A stretch of DNA of 20,757 nt, taken from NCBI GenBank assembly GCA_910579835.1, contig CAJTWQ010000037.1, positions 1 through 20,757 of the forward strand. Reading direction: 5' to 3'. The translations under genes and the position numbers were made by a program. Source of the DNA: an uncultured Ruminococcus sp. Lineage in GTDB: Bacteria; Bacillota; Clostridia; Oscillospirales; Ruminococcaceae. The notes under the pieces were generated by a model. It was not told the DNA's origin and ran no database searches. It saw nothing but the letters and a program-made list of their open reading frames with translations. Below, piece after piece: positions 14,778-20,757 of this stretch; position 1 is the stretch's first letter; the number at the start of each line of letters is the position of its first letter.

Positions 14778-14809
14778 AACATTAATTAAAAACTACAGGA
14801 GGAATAAAC

Positions 14810-15799
14810 ATGAACAAAATAAAAATCGGAATTGCAGGCTATGGTAACCTCGGAAAAGGTGTTGAGCTTGCGATCAGGCAGAATAACGATATGGAGCTTG
14901 CCGGAATCTTCACAAGACGCGCTCCTGAAACGGTAAAGCCAATAACAGAGGGCGCACCTGTATATCATATCGACGATGCTAAGAATATGAGGGACAAGAT
15001 AGACGTTATGATCATATGCGGCGGAAGCGCAACGGATCTTCCTGAACAAACGCCTGAGCTTGCACGATATTTCTGCGTTATAGACAGCTTCGATACTCAC
15101 GCAAAAATCCCCGAACACTTTTCAAATGTAGACAGGGCTGCAAAGGAATCCGGTAATCTGGCATTTATCTCACTGGGCTGGGATCCCGGTCTGTTTTCTC
15201 TCAACAGACTTTACGCCGAATCTATCCTTCCCAACGGAAAGAGCTACACTTTCTGGGGAAAGGGCGTCAGCCAGGGACATTCTGACGCCATTAGACGTGT
15301 AAACGGCGTTAAAAAGGGCATTCAGTATACTGTTCCTGTTGAATCAGCCATGGACGCTGTACGCTCCGGCAGTCAGCCTGAACTTTCCACCCGTGAAAAG
15401 CATACAAGAGAATGCTTTGTAGTTCCGGAGGAGAACGCAGATCTTGTCTCTATTGAAAACGAAATTAAAAACATGAAAAATTATTTTGATCAGTATAATA
15501 CTACTGTTAATTTTATTACCGATGAGGAATTTGACGCTGTTCACAACAAAATGCCCCATGGCGGCTTCGTTATGAGAAGCGGTCTTACCGGCGACGGCGA
15601 AAAAACACACCAGATGATCGAATACTCTATCAAGCTGGAATCTAATCCGGAATTTACTGCCAGTGTGCTTATCTGCTATGCAAGAGCTTTGGCACGATTA
15701 AAAGCAGAGGGCAGAACCGGCTGTATGACTGCTTTTGATATTGCTCCGGCTTATCTTTCAAAGCTCAGCGGCGAGGAACTCAGAGAACAAATGCTGTAA
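14810..15799 (+). CDS. ddh: meso-Diaminopimelate D-dehydrogenase (329 aa)
   Basis: Ddh reversibly converts L-tetrahydrodipicolinate, ammonia and NADPH to meso-2,6-diaminopimelate in one step, feeding lysine and peptidoglycan synthesis in the cytoplasm. The N-terminal Rossmann fold has GIAGYGNLGKGV (8-19), FTRRAPE with the arginines that bind the NADPH phosphate, and CGGSATDLPEQTP. The substrate region has DSFDTH, LGWDPGLFSLNR, WGKGVSQGHSDAIRRV and MPHGGFV, all strongly conserved in the family. The length is normal (about 326). AGGAGG lies 7 bases before ATG. It is a single-gene unit with its own promoter and terminator. It follows two envelope genes, which fits supply of DAP for the cell wall. 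Confidence 0.97.
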   Translation: MNKIKIGIAGYGNLGKGVELAIRQNNDMELAGIFTRRAPETVKPITEGAPVYHIDDAKNMRDKIDVMIICGGSATDLPEQTPELARYFCVIDSFDTHAKIPEHFSNVDRAAKESGNLAFISLGWDPGLFSLNRLYAESILPNGKSYTFWGKGVSQGHSDAIRRVNGVKKGIQYTVPVESAMDAVRSGSQPELSTREKHTRECFVVPEENADLVSIENEIKNMKNYFDQYNTTVNFITDEEFDAVHNKMPHGGFVMRSGLTGDGEKTHQMIEYSIKLESNPEFTASVLICYARALARLKAEGRTGCMTAFDIAPAYLSKLSGEELREQML

Positions 15800-15819
15800 T
15801 CTTAATATATACGACAAGT

Positions 15820-15866
15820 GCCCTTACCAGTGGATTTTTCTCCGCCGGCAAGGGCTTTCTTTGTTC
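15820..15866 (+). terminator. terminator of ddh
   Basis: GCCCTTACC (15820-15828) and GGCAAGGGC (15847-15855) pair with one A-C mismatch, with further inner GTGG/CCGC pairing, then TTTCTTTGTT. It begins 21 bases beyond the ddh stop. Confidence 0.85.
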
Positions 15867-15943
15867 TTCGCTTATCTCAGAACCTGTTTTCATAAGGTTT
15901 GCGTGCAACTTTTAAAGCAGAATTTTGTTGAAGACAAGGAGAC

Positions 15944-16474
15944 TTATATAAACCCCATAAACATATCTGCAAGCTCCTCCGGTGATTCAACGCAGCCACC
16001 TATCAGCCAGAACTTGAAAATATTGAAAAATCCGCCTGAAACATACATCTGATTATATTTTTCAGCTGATGTTCCTGCATCTCGCAGAAAATACTTATCA
16101 AAAATATCGCCTATAATATAGAGCAGATCGTTATTCAGCAGCAGCAGGCAGATATTCTTATGAACTTCAAGATGCTCAAAAAGCATAATCGTATACTCAT
16201 GAAAACGCTTCGTATCATAACGAAAGCGCTGATTTTTAGCAAATTCCTTAGTAAGAGCATCAATATACCTTTTCAGTACATCCTCCTTTGTCTCAAAGTT
16301 GCGGTAGAAAGAAACTCTGCCCACCTCCGCTTTATCGCAAAGTTCACTTATGGATATATCACTCAGATTTTTTTCTTTCAGCAATTCAAGCAATGCCCGT
16401 GTGATATGCTCTATAACATAAGTATTACGCCCCTCGTTGCTTCTCGGTGAAACATTTTTCTCGTTTTGTTTCAT
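15944..16474 (-). CDS. TetR/AcrR-family transcriptional regulator (176 aa)
   Basis: The start at 16474 is preferred because GGGAGGAG lies just upstream; an ATG 21 bases earlier overlaps that ribosome site. The N-terminal DNA-binding domain (about 18-75) shows ITRALLELLKEKNLSDISIS, ELCDKAEVGRVSFYRNFETK and EDVLKRYIDAL, the typical TetR helix-turn-helix (xSxxTFYxHFxxKEDL). The C-terminal ligand-binding part has FEHLEVHKNICLLLLNN and FFNIFKFWLIGGCVESPEEL, the form seen in the TetR regulators of Clostridia that carry a TetR_C-type domain. It is divergent from a 44-aa membrane protein and two hydrolases, across a 110-base region with two related operator-like sites, so it likely represses itself and them. 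Confidence 0.93.
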   Translation of the reverse strand: MKQNEKNVSPRSNEGRNTYVIEHITRALLELLKEKNLSDISISELCDKAEVGRVSFYRNFETKEDVLKRYIDALTKEFAKNQRFRYDTKRFHEYTIMLFEHLEVHKNICLLLLNNDLLYIIGDIFDKYFLRDAGTSAEKYNQMYVSGGFFNIFKFWLIGGCVESPEELADMFMGFI

Positions 16475-16488
16475 TTTCTCTCCTCCCA

Positions 16489-16517
16489 TTGACATATACG
16501 GAAACTAATGATATACT
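16489..16517 (+). promoter_or_regulatory. plus-strand promoter of the hydrolase operon
   Basis: TTGACA (16489-16494) and TATACT (16512-16517) are separated by 17 bases. Its -10 box lies inside the first operator-like site (16509-16524). Confidence 0.85.
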
Positions 16518-16541
16518 TGTATCAGCGAAACAATTGTATCA
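16509..16541. promoter_or_regulatory. Two 16-bp TetR operator-like sites
   Basis: Site one is TGATATACTTGTATCA (16509-16524) and site two CGAAACAATTGTATCA (16526-16541). Both are near the ideal palindrome TGATACAATTGTATCA (two mismatches each) and share TTGTATCA in direct order 17 bases apart. They span the -10 and start region of the plus promoter and the start region of the minus one, suiting binding of two TetR dimers that block both genes. Confidence 0.6.
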
Positions 16542-16543
16542 TT

Positions 16544-16572
16544 ATTGTAGCATATTAAAAAAAAATTGTCAA
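16544..16572 (-). promoter_or_regulatory. minus-strand promoter of the TetR gene
   Basis: TTGACA (16567-16572) and TACAAT (16544-16549) on the minus strand have a 17-base spacer with a run of nine T. The two divergent promoters overlap back to back. Confidence 0.85.
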
Positions 16573-16584
16573 GGAGGAATCGGA

Positions 16585-16719
16585 ATGTTATTTACTAAAA
16601 AAAGAGTAATCATTCTCGCTGTTATAATTATCTTAGGATTCTTATGCGGAAGAATGGCATTGCGAGGCGTAATGAATCTCATGCTGGGCGGCACGATGTT
16701 CGGGGGTGATTTTCTATGA
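16585..16719 (+). CDS. Small membrane protein of the TetR-controlled operon (44 aa)
   Basis: ATG at 16585 follows AAGGAGG by 8 bases, the best ribosome site in the region. The 44 residues start MLFTKKRVIILAVIIILGFL, giving one membrane segment (about 8-23), then a short Met/Gly-rich end. The stop overlaps the next start as ATGA, so the following hydrolase is translationally coupled to it. It has no recognised family. Position and coupling suggest it partners with the membrane-anchored hydrolases, or serves as a translation driver for the next frame. Confidence 0.75.
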   Translation: MLFTKKRVIILAVIIILGFLCGRMALRGVMNLMLGGTMFGGDFL

Positions 16720-17675
16720 GCAAGACTGATAAAAAGGGAGTGTTCATTGCAGTCTGCATAGGCGCATTCATCGCATCATTCGCAGGTTCGGCGGCATTTA
16801 AACTCAAATATACTCAAAAGGAAATGCGTAAATAGAAGGTAAAATGGGACGATTCCGTTGGCACGGTACATACCGATTTTTCCTACGGCGAAGGGGCGGC
16901 AAATAAGTTTGACCTCTATTTGCCCGCCGATAATACCAAAGAAAAATATGGTCTGGTCGTTTATCTCCATGCCGGCGGATTTACAACCGGCGATAAATCG
17001 GATGATAAGGAAATGCTGCAATGGCTTTGTTCCAAAGGTTACGTTGCAGCAGGCATCAATTATACGCTTCGGACGGACGATAATGACAAAAGCATTTATA
17101 CACAGTCCATTGAAATAAAGGAGAGCATGCCGTTCGTTGTGGAAGAAGCGGCCAAGCTGGGCTATGATATTGACAGAATGGCTATTTCAGGCGGTTCGGC
17201 AGGAGGCTGTCTTGCTCTGATCTATGCTTATCGCGATGCAGAGACTTCACCTGTTCCTGTGAAAATGGTTTTTGAGGCCGTGGGACCGTCGTCATTTTAT
17301 CCGGATGACTGGAAATGCTACGGATTTGACAAAGACAAGGACGCTGCCGCGAAGTTGTTCAGTGTTATGGTAGGAAAAGAACTGAAATCTGAAATGTTCG
17401 GCACACCTGAATATGACGAGCTGGTAAAGGATGTTTCACCGATTTTATGGGTCAATAAAAACACTGTGCCCACCGTTATGGCTTACGGAAAACATGATAA
17501 ATTTCAGCCATATGAAGCGTCTGTCCGACTCGATAAAGCGCTTTCAGACAGCAAAGTTCCCCACGAATATTTTGTTTGCGAACATTCCGGACACGGTCTG
17601 CAAAACGATACAAAGGAATATTCAAAATTTATGGCAGCGGTCGAGGAATATCTTGATAAATACATGACTAAATGA
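16716..17675 (+). pseudogene. Membrane-anchored alpha/beta hydrolase (esterase) interrupted by an in-frame TAG
   Basis: ATG 16716 overlaps the preceding stop (ATGA). It encodes MSKTDKKGVFIAVCIGAFIA and the rest of an N-terminal membrane anchor, up to codon 39. Codon 40 is TAG (16833-16835). The same frame then continues without a break to 17675 as a complete alpha/beta hydrolase: VGTVHTDFSYGEG, YLHAGGF (oxyanion loop), SGGSAGG with nucleophile Ser161, the GKHDKF acid region and EHSGHG with the catalytic His. Without the TAG the product would have 319 residues, a normal length with an anchor. No good internal start with a ribosome site follows the TAG; the in-frame TTG near 16920 is weak. The sequence after it shows no further decay, so the change is recent, a sequencing error, or tolerated. 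Confidence 0.8.
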
Positions 17676-17684
17676 GGATGAAAT

Positions 17685-18638
17685 ATGAAGAAAGTTGTTT
17701 TTAAATTTTTTATTATTATTGGCATTATAATTCTTTTGCTGATCTTACTGCTTGTCGGCTGCGTTATGATTGCCGATCACCGCAACAAAAATTACTGGAA
17801 ATACGCCGACCCAAAGGGCGAGATAGAAAAAAAATTCACCTCAATGGGTGATTTTAACGTTGCTTTTAAGGAATTTTCCGCCGCAGACTGCGTATGGAAA
17901 AAATATGAGATATGGTATCCTGCCGATATGAAAAAGGGAGAAAAATATCCGTTTGTAATCATGGTAAACGGAACGGGAGTTAAAGCAAGCCAATATAAAG
18001 AGGTCTTTAAACACCTTGCTTCGTGGGGCTTTATCGTTGCCGGCAATGAAGATGACAATTCGAGAACGGGAGAATCCTCGGCGGCGACACTTGATTTTCT
18101 TCTATCGCTGAACAATGACGAAAACAGCAAATTTTACGGCATGATCGACGTTGAAAATATCGGAATAGCAGGTCATTCACAAGGCGGTGTTGGAGCTGTA
18201 AATGCCGTAACCATGCAGAAAAACGGCTCCATGTACAAGGCTGTTTTCACCGCAAGCACAACTTCTCCCGCCCTCTCTGAGGTACTCGGCGATGACTGGA
18301 AGCATGATATGACAAAGATAAACATTCCATGCTTTATGGTTGCCGGAACGGGCATTGGAGATGCAGGAAAAAACAATGATAAAAACGCTTCCGAAGGGCA
18401 GGGAATTTGTCCGCTGTGGTCGCTGAACGAAAGCTTTGACAATGTCCGGAACACTGCTGTTACCGGCAGACTAAAAAATAAGGATCATGGCGATATGCTG
18501 CGGTATGCCGACGGTTACATGACGGCATGGTTTATGTATTATCTTAAAGGCGACAGCGATTCAAGAAAGGCTTTTTTCGGCAAAAATGCAGAAATTTCTG
18601 ACAACGATAACTGGCAGGATGTAAATATAAGAGAATAG
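17685..18638 (+). CDS. Membrane-anchored alpha/beta hydrolase, second of the TetR operon (317 aa)
   Basis: Residues 5-30 form an N-terminal membrane anchor, so the catalytic part should face outward. IWYPADMKKGEKYPFVIMVN introduces the oxyanion strand, and IAGHSQGGVGAVNA carries the nucleophile elbow with Ser165. The likely acid is in GTGIGDAG (Asp226) and the His is His268 in KNKDHGD. This layout resembles dienelactone-hydrolase/PET-hydrolase-like and PAF-acetylhydrolase-like esterases; the substrate is not readable. The ATG is 10 bases past the previous frame's stop, and its GAGG ribosome site overlaps that stop, so the genes form one operon. It shares neither length nor active-site wording with the first hydrolase, so they are different branches rather than a recent duplication. 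Confidence 0.88.
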   Translation: MKKVVFKFFIIIGIIILLLILLLVGCVMIADHRNKNYWKYADPKGEIEKKFTSMGDFNVAFKEFSAADCVWKKYEIWYPADMKKGEKYPFVIMVNGTGVKASQYKEVFKHLASWGFIVAGNEDDNSRTGESSAATLDFLLSLNNDENSKFYGMIDVENIGIAGHSQGGVGAVNAVTMQKNGSMYKAVFTASTTSPALSEVLGDDWKHDMTKINIPCFMVAGTGIGDAGKNNDKNASEGQGICPLWSLNESFDNVRNTAVTGRLKNKDHGDMLRYADGYMTAWFMYYLKGDSDSRKAFFGKNAEISDNDNWQDVNIRE

Positions 18639-18668
18639 CAGTTAAAGCGTGTTCACATAGTAAATGTC

Positions 18669-18745
18669 ATGCAAATAAATTTTTACTTCTGCGGCAGGGG
18701 GATAAAGGGGATGATGTCCACCTTATCCACCTGCCAAATTTGCAT
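18669..18745. repeat. Nested inverted repeats between convergent genes
   Basis: An outer pair, ATGCAAAT (18669-18676) and ATTTGCAT (18738-18745), encloses an imperfect 19-bp stem of 18693-18711 with 18717-18735 (three mismatches) and a TGATG-type loop of five bases. The rest of 18639-18777 shows no gene. Neither strand has a clean T-run directly after the stem, so it is not a standard terminator, although it lies exactly between two converging genes. Confidence 0.7.
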
Positions 18746-18777
18746 TATAAACATATATTGTTCCAGATTCCTAACGG

Positions 18778-20571
18778 CTATATGTAGGCATTCTTTTTAA
18801 GCAGTGCGGTGATAGTTCTTCCAATTATGGAAAGATAATTTATATCAGAAACCGACCACTTTTTAAATCTTCCGACATAGCAGAATGATATCATACCCTT
18901 TATAATGCTGCTGTCAGTCATGAGATACTGAACAGCCCCGCCGATCTTCTGGGCTGTCAGCTGTGCAAAAGCGTTGTCGTCACGTCCCTCCAATTCGTTC
19001 ACATTATCTATAACAAACACTCCTTCTCCGGTAAAACGCTCTGTATAATCATTGTCAAAGAGATATGCCGCGTTTTTTGACTGGACGTTTCCGCAGCTCA
19101 GTATCAGATTCATATCCTTTCCGGAATAAACACAGATATCGTCAATAGCAAACTGCAGACGTATCTGCTCCAAAAGCACTGAAATATCAGGAAGTCTGCC
19201 CAGTACCAGGCTCTCTGCAAGACGTCCCATAAAGCTAAGCGTCTCGGTGGAGGAATTTCTGCGGCTGAGATATACTATTTTATTTTCAACGTCCTTTTCA
19301 ACCGGTCCGTGCTTTTCTATATCATAGATAATATAACGGTTCTGACCTTTCTGCTGAGCAATATACAACGCCTTGTCTGCCTGCATAAAAAGTTCGTCAT
19401 AATTGAAGCTGTCCTTTGGATAAGCCGAAATGCCCATGGAACATGTCAAGCGGAAATTTTTAAAACGATCAGAAAATACAAATTCCGTGTTCGTCCTTAT
19501 CGCCCGCAGCACGCCTCTAAGATCTTCCTCGTCCTTAATATCCTCCAAAACAATAAGAAAACTGCTTCCGCTAATCCTTCCGGCAATACCGCGAACGCCT
19601 ATCTCGCTTTTCACAATTCCAGCTACTCTATAAATAACCTCATCACCAAAAAGGTGACCGTAACTGCTGTTGATCTCGGTAAAATTATCAATATCAAGAA
19701 TTACCAGCGCCACTATGCCGGACGGCCTGACCGACAGAAGCTCTGTGACAAAAGAAGTCACGGCACGCTTATTCAGCAATCCGGAAATAGAATCCTTGTT
19801 AGACTCTATTGTCAGATTTATGTCCTTATTCTTCTGACGGGAACTGACAACAGAAATAATGCCGCTGACCTTTTTGCTGTCAGGATCATTGTATCGGGTT
19901 ATTCCCCGGAAAAGACAAAGTTCCTTTGACGCGCCTCCGGTAAGAACTGATGATTCTATTTCATAATCGAAGCGGTATACTCCGTTTTTTATATCTCTAC
20001 ACAGACTGTTGAAAGTATTGATATACCTGGATAGGATATATCCGGATTCAATAGAATCCTTACGCCATTTTTCCAAACTTTCCTTTACAAGAATTATTTC
20101 ACGGCAGCAGTCAAACATATAAATTTTAATCTCACCGGTTTCAAAACTGTATTCAAAAGCAAGATCACTCATCAGACTGAGAATATAACGGTATTCGGAA
20201 ATCTTACGCTGACGGATATAAGCAAGGTTTTCCAGTGAATAAACATCGCTGAAAACAATACTGAAAAAAGCGTCCTTCTCTTCTGAACCGGATATCTTCC
20301 TCACTGATGCAAGAATATAGCGAAGAAGTCCGTTAACGCCTTTCATGCGGATAACCGTCCGGCGTATTTCTCCATCGGATACTGATTCTATACATTCAAG
20401 AATACGAGGAAAGTCCTCGTCATGGATAGTCCGGCGTATAGAGTATATAACATCATTTCCAAAATATCGGAAAAAGAACTCATCCGCACTTTGAGTATGA
20501 AAGCTTTCATCAATAACAACACGGCCGATATTGTACAAATCTCCAGTAAGAAATTCCCCGGAATTTTCCAT
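18778..20571 (-). CDS. PAS-PAS-GGDEF-GAF protein with degenerate GGDEF site (597 aa)
   Basis: Residues about 15-115 are a PAS-like region (VIDESFHTQSADEFFFRYFG, then TIHDEDFPRI), and about 120-245 a second (EYRYILSLMSDLAFEYSFET). Residues about 253-420 form a GGDEF fold: KDSISGLLNKRAV, VILDIDNFTEINSSYGHLFG with metal Asp293, and SMGISAYP with QADKALYIAQQKGQNRY. The signature loop is GRISGSSFL: SGSSF (334-338) in place of GGDEF, and no RxxD inhibitory site precedes it. About 445-595 is a GAF-like sensory domain. No membrane segment or signal peptide is seen, so it is cytosolic. Cyclic di-GMP synthesis should be lost; a sensor or nucleotide-binding regulator is more probable. Start ATG has AAGGGGGA upstream. 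Confidence 0.9.
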   Translation of the reverse strand: MENSGEFLTGDLYNIGRVVIDESFHTQSADEFFFRYFGNDVIYSIRRTIHDEDFPRILECIESVSDGEIRRTVIRMKGVNGLLRYILASVRKISGSEEKDAFFSIVFSDVYSLENLAYIRQRKISEYRYILSLMSDLAFEYSFETGEIKIYMFDCCREIILVKESLEKWRKDSIESGYILSRYINTFNSLCRDIKNGVYRFDYEIESSVLTGGASKELCLFRGITRYNDPDSKKVSGIISVVSSRQKNKDINLTIESNKDSISGLLNKRAVTSFVTELLSVRPSGIVALVILDIDNFTEINSSYGHLFGDEVIYRVAGIVKSEIGVRGIAGRISGSSFLIVLEDIKDEEDLRGVLRAIRTNTEFVFSDRFKNFRLTCSMGISAYPKDSFNYDELFMQADKALYIAQQKGQNRYIIYDIEKHGPVEKDVENKIVYLSRRNSSTETLSFMGRLAESLVLGRLPDISVLLEQIRLQFAIDDICVYSGKDMNLILSCGNVQSKNAAYLFDNDYTERFTGEGVFVIDNVNELEGRDDNAFAQLTAQKIGGAVQYLMTDSSIIKGMISFCYVGRFKKWSVSDINYLSIIGRTITALLKKNAYI

Positions 20572-20602
20572 ACTTTTTGTTCCCCCTTAATAATCTTATT
20601 AA

Positions 20603-20631
20603 ATTATATCACGTTTTTTCATTATAGTCAA
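20603..20631 (-). promoter_or_regulatory. sigma-A promoter of the PAS-GGDEF-GAF gene
   Basis: TTGACT (20626-20631) and TATAAT (20603-20608) on the minus strand with a 17-base spacer. The leader is about 25 bases. Confidence 0.85.
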
Positions 20632-20701
20632 ATAACTATAGCAAAAAGATCAGAAGCATGTATGCTCTGCCACGCAAAATACAAAAAAATTTACTTTGAG
20701 T

Positions 20702-20736
20702 AAAAAAAAGAGCCTCCTGATGAGAAATCGGGAGGC
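20702..20736 (-). terminator. terminator of a minus-strand gene outside the window
   Basis: Minus-strand GCCTCC (20731-20736) pairs with GGAGGC (20712-20717), with a 13-base loop, followed by TC and eight T (20702-20709). It lies upstream of the PAS-GGDEF-GAF promoter and so closes a gene beyond base 20757. Confidence 0.8.
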
Positions 20737-20757
20737 AATATTCATGATAAAGAAAAA

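Overview
The window looks like chromosomal DNA of a cellulolytic, spore-forming-lineage Firmicute close to Ruminococcus (Clostridia). Four things point there: a secreted GH5 glucanase ending in a dockerin (cellulosome type), an alpha/beta-type small acid-soluble spore protein, a YlmC/YmxH-type PRC-barrel protein, and many near-consensus sigma-A promoters with strong AGGAGG ribosome sites. No rRNA, tRNA, CRISPR array, phage gene or insertion sequence was seen.

Layout. 1-121 is the start of a MoxR-type AAA+ ATPase (minus) behind a promoter that carries a long palindromic operator. 302-3055 (minus) holds rpsB and tsf with a structured leader, an intergenic attenuator and a strong terminator, followed by a two-membrane-segment protein. 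3071-6271 (minus) holds three tandem paralogous lipoproteins from a perfect consensus promoter, then a 66-aa membrane microprotein with a sortase-like IPVTG motif, then the YlmC/YmxH-like gene whose ribosome site is buried in a terminator-like hairpin. 6627-6806 (minus) is a 59-aa spore protein gene.

6959-10251 (plus) has a perfect promoter and ribosome site in front of a decayed Sel1-repeat gene, then the dockerin-bearing GH5 enzyme and a lipoprotein. 10274-12073 is an ABC-F ATPase whose second nucleotide site is degenerate. 12151-15799 has an envelope theme: a lipoprotein D,D-carboxypeptidase (Big2 plus VanY), a coupled GT-C-like membrane glycosyltransferase, and meso-diaminopimelate dehydrogenase (ddh).

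15944-18638 is a divergent regulon: a TetR repressor gene (minus) faces a 44-aa membrane protein and two membrane-anchored alpha/beta hydrolases (plus), with two related 16-bp operator-like sites between the promoters. The first hydrolase is cut by an in-frame TAG at codon 40. A nested inverted repeat separates this unit from a convergent PAS/GGDEF/GAF protein whose GGDEF signature is SGSSF. The window ends with a minus-strand terminator for a gene lying outside.

No single clearly new system was found. The strongest leads are the SD-masking hairpin before the YlmC/YmxH-like gene, the lipoprotein triplet, the broken esterase under dual operators, the asymmetric ABC-F protein, the degenerate GGDEF receptor and the nested repeat at 18669-18745.
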